A stretch of 64,000 nucleotides of DNA from Candidula unifasciata (GCA_905116865.2 CAJHNH020006135.1:430001-494000), one strand, 5' to 3'. Shown: positions 44,699 through 55,545, counted from the first letter of the stretch. Notes: generated by a model from the letters alone, not told the origin. A program made the numbers and translations.

Positions 44699-45364
44699 TT
44701 AATGAGCAAGTGAACAGTGCGCAGGCACATTTCATAATTACGGTCTGAGGTGAGTGGTGCCGCGAGTTACCAGGGGATCTGGTCGACGCCCAACTCAATG
44801 CAAAGGCGAGACGGATTTAGTTACTGGTGCCATCGGAATTGTAACTCTTCGCTTGCTGCTGAAGATGAGGACGGAGTGCTAACGGGAGGGTCCTGAATGC
44901 TATGATGTCGATTCTCAATTCTCTCTTTTTTCTTCTTTGCCTTTTAACTTGATGATTTTAGTTAACATTTATTTGTTTCGTGTACGATAATCAAATTTGA
45001 AGCACTGACGAACTCTTCAGCGTGAAGAAATATTCACCTTCTACAGTGTAGCCACTTTGGATCTTTTACATCCAAATTTAGATCTTTTTCATTGCATTTA
45101 GATGGTGTTTTTGACGTTTAGATCGTAAATACTTTTCTATATATGTTTTTCACATGGAGTAAAATATTTTATAGATTTTTTTTTCAGTGTCAATTTAATA
45201 ATTACTGTGTAAAATATTTACTACAATATTTTTGTTTTGGTCTGGCACGTACATTGTGACAACTGCCATTACTTGAACTTTGAACTCTCACTGGGGTCAA
45301 CGCACAAATGTCTGGCAGCCCCGGTACTGATTAATAAAAACGCGCGTAAATCAAACTAACTTTA

Positions 45365-45600
45365 TCCATTTTCGTCCTTTTTAGGACGAAAGTTTTTGTT
45401 ATTTGAAGCCCCGCCCTGGCTTTTGCCAGGGGCCGCAATATAGACAGGCCATAAATGTCGCTTATTGTCTGAACGCTGTTTCTGGGACCTCTCCACGGCG
45501 ATCCTCATCCACATGGTGGCACTTTGGGTCATCGGGTGTTTATCGCTTGTGTGATGTCCTAGTATGGTAGAAAGTCAGTCAGTCATACTAACTTTGTTTC
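45365..45600 (+). repeat. Dispersed short repeat, type E, copy 4
   Basis: It contains tttgttatttgaagccccgc, the cctggcttttgccagggg hairpin, gatcctcatccacatggtgg and gtttatcgcttgtgtgatgt. It lies in the left noncoding arm of the hAT element. Confidence 0.75.
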
Positions 45601-45708
45601 GACCGTATCCTCACTGTGCTGACTTTGTGTTTCTTTTTCATGTGATTTAAAAAAAAAAATTATTGCTCACATTAATATGTGGCTTTCACTTTGAAAAAAG
45701 CTTTCAAC

Positions 45709-47737
45709 ATGCCAAAAGTAAAGTATGAGCACAAAATTTTGAAAGAGTGGTTGCATGATGACAAAATTAAAAACTTGGTGATGGCAGTTTCTGGGGATAT
45801 GACCAAAGCTCGTTGTAAGTACTGCAAGTGCGAAATTAAAGCGAAAATACAAAATTCAAAGAGTCATGCAGAGACTAAAAAAGCATAAAACTGCAGTTGC
45901 ATATAAAAATATTACACCGCTGACATCTGTTTTCAGAACTATACTGATAAATGAATCATCAAAAGTTTAAGTATCAGTCGCAATGTTTTTAATTTGTTAC
46001 TATGCAATTTCAAACTGTGACCATGTGATTGATTTGTTTAAAAATCTTGGACTAGTTCAATTTGAAAAGTGTGATGTAGACAGCATAGTTTAGAAACTGA
46101 AGGACCTTTTAATCAGCAAACAGTTAGGCTTGAAGAATTTGGCTGCAATTGGTACTGATAATGCCTCAGTGATGGTTGGTATAAACTATGGCGTTTATGC
46201 CAAGTTGAAGCAAGCTATCCCATCGTTAATACTTATAAAATGTATGCGTCATTCATTGCAGCTAGCATTATCACATGCTTCATCTTGTAATAAACCTTGA
46301 TTCAACTTGGAATAAACTTGAAATAAACCTTGGTTTGCACCGGCTTCAACGTCTAGGGTTGACAACACTAACGCCACTCAGCTTCATTGTACATTCTGTC
46401 AGTTTATTCTGGTCCATTTATTTCACATGTTCAAACATTATTCACACTTCTATCACTCGCGACATATTCGAACACTAACCATTCGCGCGACATAAAGACG
46501 ACATCTCCAATTACTACAACCGTCTTCATCGACTTCTGTTGATCCACTGACCACGAGTCTAGCTCGGGCTGCCCCTCGCTTAGTCGACTAGGCACAAGTA
46601 TCTCGTGCTGTCCCTTGTTGCACGGACTTTCTGCTTGCCACAATGTAATCGTGGAGACCATGCAAAGCACCTCATCACACATCTAAATATTTACCAAGGA
46701 ATTTGGAATACCTTATTGCTGAAACACTTTACTGGTTTTCCAAATCATTAGTCAGACAACAGCAATACAATACGTTATATTCAGCCTTGAATGATGGTTC
46801 CACGCCACTGAAAATTCTGTCAGATTGCAAAACTAGATGGTTATCAATTTAACCAGCTGTTGAAAGAAGTATGAAGCAATGGTTGAAGTTGAAGACACAC
46901 TTTGAAATAACAAGACAAAGTGAAAAGTGCTACACAACTGAAATACTATATGGAATGTACAGTGATGAAAAAAATTTGTCATTCATTCTCTTTTTATAAC
47001 CTATTCTGATGGAAGTGCAAAAAGTTAATAAACTGTTAGATTCTAAATATGTTGATAAAGTTAAATTACTTGACGATCTCACTTTGCTATTTCACTCAGT
47101 TGGTAAAAGACTGGTGTTGCAAACTTCTAAAGCTGGTTTGCTCACTTGCACTATAAAGAGCTATTTGGCTCCTAAGCCACACATTGGATATTACATCGAA
47201 TCAAAAATTGATGATTTAAAAACAAAAGGACTGTTAACAGAGAATGAAGAGAACAACTTGAGAAAACGCTGTCAAGATTTCCTTATCCCATTATTCAAGC
47301 AACTGAAGCAGACTTCCTGAAAATCTATGTTTTGAAAAATATTTCACTCTTTTCTGTGAGCAACATACTTCAGCCAATAAAGGACATACCTAAATATTGT
47401 AAAGTTATGAAATTTTTAGGGGCTACTGATAATAGTGTCGCGGAAGCCTCATATCAGTTAACCAAAATTAAGGTTAGCTGAATGGACAAACAAAACAGAA
47501 ACTAATGCGTTTAGGAATGAAGTGAGACAATTTAAAGATGCCTCATCAAACAGTCCATTCTGTAAGCCCTTTAAAAGTGCCATGTGTGCCATGATACTAC
47601 CCCACTCAAATGCTGACGTAGATAGAGTTTTCAGTGCTAGGAATTATATCAAATCTAACCTAAGAAACAGGATGAAATTTGACCTCTTAAATGCTATCGT
47701 GCCATCAAAATTCGGCCTGATGAGACTAGGGAAATGA
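45709..47737 (+). pseudogene. hAT transposase, frame-disrupted and split by a solo LTR
   Basis: The start is placed at the ATG of MPKVKYEHKILKEWL (45709). A BED-like zinc finger follows (CKYCKCEIKAKIQNSKSHAE). Later fragments carry the catalytic-core block AAIGTDNASVMVGINYGVYA near 46144 and CMRHSLQLALSHAS (46244-46284). The frame is then cut by the LTR at 46286 and resumes at 46685 with YLPRNLEYLIAETLYW, then SDCKTRWLS. The C-terminal dimerisation motif PHSNADVDRVFSARNYIKSN ends near TGA 47737. Several stops (46067, 46850, 46998) and frameshifts show that it is inactive. The family resembles ZNF862-like hAT proteins. Confidence 0.85.
46286..46679 (-). mobile_element. Solo LTR inserted in the hAT transposase
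   Basis: A 394-bp block matching the LTR at 32266-32638, bounded by TG and CA. It is flanked by the 5-bp duplication catct (46281-46285 and 46680-46684). Removing it rejoins the transposase reading across the site. A 5-bp duplication and lone LTR indicate insertion followed by LTR-LTR recombination. The orientation is taken from the related copy at 32266. Confidence 0.88.
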
Positions 47738-48205
47738 GCCTACTGTTCCACTTATAAACAAATTTGAACAGCTAAAGCACACCAGGGTCATTTTGGATCT
47801 GAAGCTTTAACTTCATCATCCAAGCTAAGTTTATCCTGTGGATCTTGTGAGGCAGGCATCAGTAAAGATGAGAACATGATTATGTAGGGTAAGTCATAAC
47901 AAAAGCTATGTAATTTTTGACTTTTTCAAATTGGAAGTTTTTTCTAGATCTTTTCCACGCAGATTTAGATTTGTTTAGATATTTTTTGATACCGTTTTGG
48001 ATATTTTTTGTCAAAGAAAAGTGGCAACACTGCTTCTACTTCTACATCTACAACCTGCTGCAAGGAGAAGTTGAGCGGGCTGAACTCCGGGCCAACTACC
48101 CACAAAAGTGAAGTTATCAGCATCTTTGGATGAGCAGTTTCCATCGTCCTAATAATTACATCGGCTGCTCGGTGTATGCTTTGTATCACAGCTACAAATT
48201 GTTAA

Positions 48206-48235
48206 ATGGATATCCAAAAGTCTTCTTTCATTCGG
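48206..48235 (+). CDS. HPRT1: HPRT, probable first coding exon
   Basis: ATG at 48206 in a good context (TTAAATGG) opens ten codons (MDIQKSSFIR) and ends at a consensus donor CGG|GTAAGT. HPRT genes of animals have a very short first coding exon (nine codons in human) ending in phase 0. The next exon recognised, at 53360, starts in phase 0 with ISDD. Position, phase, length and donor all fit. The peptide itself is too short and variable to prove identity. The right end of a hAT transposon is only 173 bp upstream, so the promoter would be hAT-adjacent. Confidence 0.5.
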
Positions 48236-48339
48236 GTAAGTATATAGTTATAATATAGTATTTGAGACGACACCCTACCAGAGAAGTGTCAAATTTGAGT
48301 TTAAGCTAAATATAAGAAACAATTAATAAAGTGATTTTC

Positions 48340-50060
48340 AGTACGCCTATCTACTACTAATTGTTGTTGTTATCGATCCAGCGGCGCATGAGCTTTCGCC
48401 CTTTGGCCCAATGCCATGTAGTGGAATTTGCATGTTTTCACAAGCTGTTCTTTTCCTCCGTACAAGTGTTCCACTTGTCTGGTCTCGGAGAGGGAGTAGC
48501 GTTCTTCTTGTCTCACTGAGAGTTTTTGGGCACTCAAAGAGATGTGTGTTCAACAGTTCGTAGGGGTAGTTTTTTACATAGCTGGCACTCTGGGGAGTGT
48601 TGTGGCTGTATTCTGTTTAGGGTGTCCATTGAGTGGAGTATATTTGCGTTCTAAGTCTGAAGATGGTGGCCTGGTCCCTTCTTGTTAGATGGGTAATGCT
48701 GTCATTAGGATCAGGGCCAGACATATGTCTATAAACCTCTCTTCCAGTGGCTCTATCCCATGGTGCCCATCTGTTCAAACCAAGTCTCTTTGTTTATAGC
48801 TCTTATCAGTGTTTTTGCTGTAGGTAGGGTTGTCGCTGTAGGTTGTTGTTCTTGTGTTGCTCCTTTCTTTGCCAATCTGTCAGCTCTGTCATTTACCTGG
48901 TGTGCCGGAGTGACCTTGAAATCGCACTGCATCACTATTATTCTGATGTGGATATGAGGTAATAGAGATGATCGGCATCCAGGATTATCTTGGCTATGTC
49001 AGTTTCTGCAGCGTTCATTGCCCTCCAGAGCTTGAAGGGCAGACATTGAATCTGTGAAGAGACAATATTTTGGACCTTTTTGAGGGTGTAAACATCCCTT
49101 ACAGTCTTTAGGTGGTATACTGCTGTTTTTCCAGTGCAATTATTTTCAGCTTCATAGTTTGAACAGAATTCCCGCATGCATCAAAAATCCTCTTCAACAG
49201 ATCCATCGGGATAACCTATGTAGAATTCCGTAACCTGCTTTAATGGTAGCTTTAAATGCTGATCCATCAGTATTAGAATGTATCCATTCTTGGGGGTAAG
49301 AATCAAACGGTCTTTAAGTGATGAGTTCAAGAGATTTTGGGTCGGACTGTTTTGGTTTCCTCGCCTACCAATTTAGTTTTGGACTTCTGGAGCTTTAAAG
49401 CGAGCATGTGGTGGTCAGGTTTTTTTTTTGCAAACCTTTCTGATTCCTTGACCGTCTTTCTGGGAGGGTGGTATCTGTCCTGAATTTCATTTACACAGTG
49501 TAAAAAACACGAAAAAAACCGATTTGTGCTTTGTAATTCTTTGTTTGGCCCCCCCCCTCCCAGTTTTCTACAAGACTGTCTATTAGGGTGGTTACGATTT
49601 TTCCTAACGCATCTTTTCATAAATTTCTAAAGTGGCTTTTTTTTCTCTCCGCAACCCGAGGGGTTCCACATTTGTATGGATTTCACATGCAGCAGTTGGT
49701 TGTAGACTGCACATAGCTCCGCAGATTAATCGGAGGGCATTATTTTGTACTAGTCTCTAGGTTAGTTTTTTGGAACAAGTTGTAAGCATGAGTTGTTGTA
49801 ACTCTATCACAGAGCGAAAACATATCCTAGTATAAGCCCCCTCTAGAGTTTCCTTGTCTGATCCCCATTTGAGTACCTGCAAGTCTCTTTAATAACTGTA
49901 ACCGCCTCAATGCCTTTATTCCTGAATATGGTTCTTGAGGGCTGAGCTGCTGGGTCAAGTGTGACTCCAAGGTATGTGGGATGCTCTTCTTTCATCACTT
50001 GGTGTTTGTCTAACCTCAGGTTAATATTCTTCCTTGCTACTTGGTGGCTTTTGGTAAAGA
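48340..50060 (-). pseudogene. Non-LTR retrotransposon remnant (RT thumb to RNase H)
   Basis: Read right to left: EEHPTYLGVTLDPAAQPS near 49990 (thumb region after YADD), a Lys-rich linker near 49400, and FCSNYEAENNCTGKTAVYHL near 49150 (RNase H, second acidic block). Then come VTPAHQVNDRADRLAKKGAT near 48900 (RNase H end) and a degraded tail with HLFECPKTL near 48540. Stops and shifts are frequent. It is the same general Jockey/I-like type as 1-2280 but a different subfamily. It lies in HPRT intron 1, antisense to the gene. Confidence 0.75.
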
Positions 50061-50479
50061 TTGTAAAATTATTACTGTTTTAATAGTTTATTTTCATTTT
50101 TGATATTAATTGTTCTCCCTAATAGTTTTTGTGTGTAAAATGTTACGAATCATATAGTATCTCGCCGAAGTCAGTGTGGTGTCTTTTAATGAAACCCTTT
50201 TTTTCCCCCAGATGACCCCGCCTATTTGCAAGAGAACCCCCACCCCCTCCCAGAACTTGTTTTAAAAAAGAAGAATAAGGGAAAAAGGGACACACACATA
50301 ATCCTAAGCACTGTTAACAAGAATTAGCACACACACACACACAAACATTCACTTAAATCAGTGTCAAAACACATAATTGCCTTGTATTTTTTTTTCTCTA
50401 AACTAAAATAATTCAAGTTATAATGTTACTCAAAGTTCAAAGCTTTAAAAAAAAAATTGGTGATAAATTCCAATGAAAA
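50061..50479. other. Intronic spacer
   Basis: Noncoding, with C-rich and A-rich patches near 50205-50275 and a CA run at 50330-50343. Confidence 0.4.
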
Positions 50480-50880
50480 TTTCTTCTATTGACTTTTGAG
50501 GAAGACTTTGACCTCAGACTTCAGTTGATACAGTTGAGCCAGCATATTTTCTTTTGCTGACCGTCTGACCTCAGCATAAAAAAGTAAATGTGTCGTTTGA
50601 AGGTCATCACAAGTCTTTACTCTTTGTTGTGTTGAAGGCCCAAATTTCAGAATAATTCACCCCTGTCCTAGCTATTTTCAATGTGTTGTTCAGATCCTGC
50701 GGTAAAGTTTTGACTACCAGGGCCTGTCTGTTAAACATTTCACACTGTGTTACAAACAACGATGTTTTAGTTTTTTTTTCTATTGTGTCTTTAAGCAGTT
50801 GAAGAAACTCAGAATGAGAACTTATTATAGCTGGAGAACCATCTGTATCTGTTCAAACACCCACAACTTTTCCCCATGAT
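50480..50880 (-). pseudogene. ZBED/SCAND3-like hAT transposase fragment
   Basis: The minus strand reads TDTDGSPAIISSHSEFLQLL, then TKTSLFVTQCEMFNRQALVV, then KTLPQDLNNTLKIARTGVNY. After a shift it continues LLFYAEVRRSAKENMLAQLY and LKSEVKVFLKSQ. The succession TDG..A..HS, THC-x-x-H-x-x-A-L, K-x-L-P and EVRW-S-x-x-x-x-L is the central block of ZBED8/GTF2IRD2-like hAT proteins. Here the usual HC and W positions are altered and stops are present, so it is inactive. Confidence 0.6.
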
Positions 50881-51229
50881 ATCCATGTTCTTGGATATAA
50901 ATGGTAACAAATAAAAACATAATCACATCAGAAGCTTTTGATGTTGATTTTGTTTGTAAATATTTGTAGAAAAATTTCTGCTTTTATGTTTTCTTTATCC
51001 ACATCCATGTTGAGTTTCTAGAGATATATAATGTGGTAGTCTCCCTTGCTTTGAACATCCGCACGGCCGAGCATCTCAACCTTCAGTAATCTTTTGGTAT
51101 GCCTGCGTAAGTGAGTATCCTACTGTGCAGTGTTATTGCTAAGCTAACAGCAGATAACTCCACAGGGCGGTCCGCTTATTCCAACGGGTTTAGAAACATT
51201 AATTCTGGCTGTCAAAAAACACAGCAAAG
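50881..51229. other. Intronic spacer
   Basis: No feature recognised. Confidence 0.35.
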
Positions 51230-51448
51230 AAGTAAATCTTTCAGAATTAAAAAAAAAAAAACAATATGCCTCAGTAAATACAGCACACCAACCACATATC
51301 ACGACAAAAATAAAGAAATTGAAAGTGTAACAGATTTCGAATACTTGGACTCTTTAGTGAACAACAGTGGTGACTGCTCGAAAGAAGTCAGAAGAAGACT
51401 TGCATTGGCAGTGCAGAGATTTAACATTTGTATGACACGAAACTAGAA
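51230..51448 (+). pseudogene. RTE-like reverse transcriptase fragment
   Basis: The plus strand reads NKEIESVTDFEYLDSLVNNS then GDCSKEVRRRLALAVQRF. V-T-D-F-x-Y-L-x-S-L-V..G-D-C-S-K-E-V-R-R-R-L-A-L-A is a familiar block after the RT palm in RTE-like elements (usually Y-L-G-S; here Asp). About 60 residues survive. Confidence 0.65.
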
Positions 51449-51680
51449 AGAAGAACCTCAAGAGTTCAGCACAATTTTTCAAAAATAACACTACCAAATT
51501 CTATGGCAGATTAATTAAATGTTTAATCAGTAATGAGGTGAAATAGAAATTGTGGAGATACATTTTGGACAGAATGTGTGTTCATAACCCTAGCAGACCT
51601 GAGGCCCTGAACCTAACTGTCCTCTATACCTGAGCTCCAGGATATATTAAACCAAAAAACCAACATGATATACACAAATA

Positions 51681-52010
51681 TTATTTACATGCAAACAAGT
51701 TGTTAGAATAAGATGAGTTTTGGAGACGTTGTAGAAAATAGGTTGACCTTTCATCTAGCGCCAGTATTCTTCTACCTTTGAGTGTCATTCCACCCAGCAG
51801 GATCAGCCTTGTTTTATAAAGTGAGCACCAGATGTTGCTGTTTGAGGGACACGCCATCCCTTTTGTTACTATCGATCTAGTTTTAAATCTGTAATTTTCA
51901 AGATTCTCCTCATCACTCGAGCTCACACCAACTGTGCAACCATAAGTAGGGATGTATTCTTCATGAAATTCTGACTCCTCAGAGTCTAAATCAACCAAAG
52001 TATCAATCAC
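51681..52010 (-). other. Open reading stretch of unknown origin
   Basis: A 109-codon frame reads TLVDLDSEESEFHEEYIPTY at its start and has an acidic first third and a SSSDEENLENY patch. Acidic N-termini of this kind occur in piggyBac-type transposases, but no catalytic motif follows. It is unassigned and lies antisense in HPRT intron 1. Confidence 0.25.
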
Positions 52011-52467
52011 CTGTTGGACTGTGAAAAGCCTAGACCTACTTCACTTTCCTGTCGAAGTGCCTGGTTCATCAGCGTTAAACCACACAAAGTAAATTCAAAC
52101 ACATATGGGCAGCAATTCGCAATGACTCACCTCAACTGGCTAGTTATTTTTAGTTTGTGACGCATTGTTTTCATGTAGTATTCAAATTACCGACAACCAG
52201 GGACACCGGATTAGTGGCAGATTAGGAAATTACCGTAGTAGCGGGACATCGGTCTGGTAGAGTTAATCTCTAATTAATTGCACATGTTATCCTATTAGTT
52301 AGACATTTAACGGTAGATGTACAAACTGTTCATGAAGACAAATATGCCTTTAGCTTTTTATTTTTTTTATAGTTTAAAAAAAAATGTGAAAGTTATAATT
52401 AAACTTAAAATAAATGTTAGTATAACCAATTATTACTTAGTGTTTAAATTTGCCTATATTCTCGAGA
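52011..52467. other. Intronic spacer
   Basis: AT-rich noncoding sequence with no feature recognised. Confidence 0.35.
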
Positions 52468-53338
52468 TTGTTTGTTTCTTACACCCAACAGTTAAGTGTA
52501 ACTGTGTGACCAAGGTTGTTTGTTTCTACACCCAACAGTTAAGTGTAACTGTATGACCAAGGTTGTTTGTTTCTACACCCAACAGTTAAGTGTAACTGTA
52601 TGACCAAGGTTGTTTGTTTCTACACCCAACAGTTAAGTGTAACTGTGTGACCAATGTTGTTTGTTTCTACACCCAACAGTTAAGTGTAACTGTATGACCA
52701 AGGTTGTTTGTTTCTACACCCAACAGTTAAGTGTAACTGTATGACCAAGGTTGTTTGTTTCTACACCCAACAGTTACGTGTAACTGTATGACCAAGGTTG
52801 TTTGTTTCTACACCCAACAGTTATGTGTAACTGTATGCAACAGTTACGTGTAACTGTATGACCAAGGTTTGTTTCTACACCCAACAATCAAGTGTAACTG
52901 TATGACCAAGGTTGTTTGTTTCTACACCCAACAGTTACGTGTAACTGTCTGACCAAGGTTGTTTGTTTCTACACCCAACAGTTAAGTTTAACTGTATGAC
53001 CAAGGTTGTTTGTTTCTACACCCAACTGTTAAGTGTAACTGTATGACCAAGGTTGTTTGTTTCTACACCCAACAGTTAAGTGTAACTGTATGACCAAGAT
53101 TGTTTGTTTCTACACCCAACAGTTAAGTGTAACTGTATGACCAAGGTTGTTTGTTTCTACACCCAACAGTTAAGTGTAACTGTATGACCAAGGTTGTTTG
53201 TTTCTACACCCAACAGTTAAGTGTAACTGTATGACCAAGGTTGTTTGTTTCTACACCCAGCAGTCAAGTTTAACTGTATGACCAAGGTTGTTTGTTTCTA
53301 CACCCAACAGTTAAGTGTAACTGTATGACTCAGGTTGC
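52468..53338. repeat. 47-bp minisatellite, about 18 copies, abutting HPRT exon 2
   Basis: The unit is gtgtaactgtatgaccaagg, then ttgtttgtttctacaccc, then aacagttaa. Copies are nearly uniform; one carries a partial internal duplication near 52805-52860. Each unit holds an inverted pair CAGTTA..TAACTG and a TTTCTACACCCAACAG stretch that looks like a 3' splice site in the gene's direction. The array ends about 21 bp before the true acceptor of HPRT exon 2. Confidence 0.95.
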
Positions 53339-53359
53339 TAATGAATACCATTCCTTCAG

Positions 53360-53466
53360 ATTTCAGATGACAACCAAGGTTACTCTTTAGACCAGTTTTG
53401 TGTCCCAAAACACTACGAGCAAGACCTTGATCATGTACTCATCCCTGCTGGCCTCATTCATGACAG
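53360..53466 (+). CDS. HPRT1: HPRT exon 2
   Basis: HPRT (hypoxanthine-guanine phosphoribosyltransferase) salvages hypoxanthine and guanine with PRPP in the cytosol. The acceptor CATTCCTTCAG precedes 53360 and the donor ACAG|GTTAGT follows 53466, giving 107 bp, the same length as human exon 2. It reads [20 protein letters not shown], then [16 protein letters not shown]. This is the N-terminal region that begins with the conserved GY-x-L-x-x-F-C-x-P block. The last codon is split AG|A with exon 3. Confidence 0.95.
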
Positions 53467-53705
53467 GTTAGTGTCTTATAGCATCAACAGCTGGACAATG
53501 AACAATACAATAAGCAACACATTGAAATTCTGACTTATTTTTAGAAGAATTGAGATCGCTGATGATTGCTCTAGAGCATGAACTTCAAGAAATAGTTATA
53601 TTATCACTCTGTTTATCAAGGTCCATTGTCGTTGATATTAAAGAATATTTTTTGTCATTTTATGTGCATCTAGGTCTTCCTGTCACTTTAACCACATAGA
53701 TTTGT
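53467..53705. other. HPRT intron 2, left part
   Basis: Plain intronic sequence up to the target-site copy agatttgt of the foldback element. Confidence 0.6.
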
Positions 53706-54655
53706 GGCTCTCCTCCGAACTTCTACCCCCGCATTATGGCGGCCTGAAATATCCGTTCCGGGCTCAGTCCAATGAAAAATGCGGACTTCCTGCCAAGGAA
53801 CAAATCGCTGCAAAGCTAGGATTACTTGACAGTTTCAAGAGACTCAACATTGCAGACGATAGTAGCAGACGATAAAAGCGACCGGTGACAATGTCGAGTG
53901 TTTCTGCGGATGATAAAAGCGACCGTTGACAATTTCGAGACATTACAGACGATAAAAGCGATTTGGCGGGTAGACCACGCGCTCCCACGCAGATTACTGT
54001 TTTTCTAATTGAGGATTTAGCAGCGGTAGATGTCAGACTTGTTGGCATGCACAAAACGCGATTAAACTCACCGCCGAGTGTACACGCGGCGCGGATGGGT
54101 GGGGGGGGGGGGCTAAACTAGGTTCTGGGACTCACGAGCAAAGTAATTGGAGGAAGTTGCAGGAGATGCGGTAGCTGCTGCTCGTGAGTCCCAGCCATCT
54201 AGTTTAGCCCCTATCCGCGCTGCGTGTAGCGACGCGGGGCATACGGTCGGGGGTTAGGCATAGTCACAGAAACAGGTCCACAAGTAACATATCGCTGAGA
54301 CCCTGTTAGAGCAATTGTTTTGTTTTTCCGAGCCGATCCTAGATTTGCCGGATTTGTTCGTCGGCAGAAAGTCCGACAAGTCCGTATTTTACATATTTGT
54401 TCCTGGGCAGAAAGTTTGACAATGGAAAGTGTCAACGGTCACTATTATCGTCTGCTACTATCGTCTGCAGTGCTGCGTCTCTTATAATTGTCAGGTAATC
54501 AGAAACAATAAGAAACAGGTCATATTAACATATCGCTGAGACCCTGTTAGAGCATTTGTTTTGTTTTACGGAGCTGGCATATTTTTAATAGAACTGAGCG
54601 CCGAACGGATATTTCAGGCCGCCATAATGCGGGGGTAGAAGTTCGGAGGAGAGCC
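53706..54655. mobile_element. Foldback TIR element (950 bp) in HPRT intron 2
   Basis: About 54 bp of near-perfect terminal inverted repeat: the left end is GGCTCTCCTCCGAACTTCTA and the right end is its complement. It is flanked by an 8-bp duplication agatttgt (53698-53705 and 54656-54663). Further inverted segments lie inside, including gcagacgatagtagcagacg near 53857 against its inverse near 54450. It also holds a tandem gataaaagcgaccg unit and a central palindrome. No transposase is encoded, so it would need one supplied elsewhere. The 8-bp duplication fits hAT-type mobility (inference). Confidence 0.88.
54081..54230. repeat. Central palindrome, copy 1
   Basis: Left arm ACACGCGGCGCGGAT..GGCTAAACTAG..CTGGGACTCACGAGCA and right arm TGCTCGTGAGTCCCAGCC..CTAGTTTAGCC..ATCCGCGCTGCGTGT, around a spacer with gcaggagatgcggtagctgc. 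It is shared with the second foldback element in the same orientation. A G14-type run lies in the left arm. Confidence 0.85.
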
Positions 54656-54663
54656 AGATTTGT

Positions 54664-55172
54664 TAAATGTCCAGTAGGGGTCCATGTCTTTCATATTTTT
54701 AGTTCGTTTACATAATCAAAGAACTAGTCGGCTGTGCAAGAGAGCACTCATACAGTAAAACCTCATTAACAAAACAATCAAGAGTTTGTTTCAAAAACAT
54801 TTGTGCTAACTGACTACTAATAATAATACATCCCGGCTGGAAATAAAATTTACTCATGTTAACTGGGTCTTTATTAATTTTAGGGAGTTTATCTTAAAGG
54901 TTTTAAGTGCTGCCTTTGGTGTGTTCTTGAAGCTTTTTTTTCTGGTCACTGTGAGAGCCTTTTTATATCACACCATAAAAGATTATCTTTGGGAGCCAGT
55001 GGTCTGTCAAACGGACGAGGTAACCTGGCCATCTAATTTGTGTCTGCATAAAGATGTGGCTCTAAATGTTTACAGACAACATTGTAGATTTTCAGAACTG
55101 CATTCATTCTTATCTTTACCCTTTTCAGTAGATTTGTTACCGCCAGTCAAGACTGACAATTTTTTTCCCCAG
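54664..55172. other. HPRT intron 2, right part
   Basis: Intronic, ending in the polypyrimidine stretch TTTTTTTCCCCAG. The open frame at 54921-55193 runs across the splice site and is not a gene. Confidence 0.6.
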
Positions 55173-55356
55173 AATAGAACGCTTAGCTCGTGACATTGTT
55201 GCTGATTTTGGGAATGAGTCTATCGTTGGATTATGCATTCTCAAAGGAGGCTACAAGTTTTTCACAGACTTACTTGACAAGATTCAGGTGCTGAACAGAA
55301 ACAGTGGACATTCAGTACAACTTGCTGTTGACTTCATTCGACTGAAAAGTTATGTC
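55173..55356 (+). CDS. HPRT1: HPRT exon 3
   Basis: Acceptor TTTTTTTCCCCAG and donor GTC|GTAAGT bound 184 bp, identical in length to human exon 3. After completing the split Arg codon it reads IERLARDIVADFGNESIVGL, then CILKGGYKFFTDLLDKIQVL and VDFIRLKSYV. The LKGGYKFF loop corresponds to the flexible loop that contacts pyrophosphate/PRPP (Lys68-Gly69 in human). Exon 4, which would carry the rest of the hood and the PRPP loop, was not found up to 64000. Confidence 0.96.
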
Positions 55357-55545
55357 GTAAGTATCTGGTTTATCTTATGCCTTTACTTGTGATTTTTCCA
55401 AAGAACCTTTTTCTTTTATTTTGTTTAAAAATATTTTGCAATCTTCCGAATAACGGTCCCAAATTATTGAGGCCGAAAATATACCCTAACAGTGCCTCGG
55501 TCACGTGTAAATTGCGGTCTTCCGCCACGGCCGAGACGCGCGGGG

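Larger units (their letters stand above)
45044..48032 (+). mobile_element. hAT-type DNA transposon, dead
   Basis: Terminal inverted repeats: the left end CAGTGTAGCCACTTTGGATC and the right end, read inverted, CAGTGTTGCCACTTTTCTTT. Directly outside lies cttcta on both sides (45038-45043 and 48033-48038), a 6-bp duplication. The interior carries a decayed hAT transposase, one type E repeat and a solo LTR. Confidence 0.8.

Noticed and set aside
54921..55193. 90-codon plus-strand frame before HPRT exon 3
   Set aside because: It crosses the polypyrimidine tract and acceptor of exon 3 in a different frame; it is intronic.
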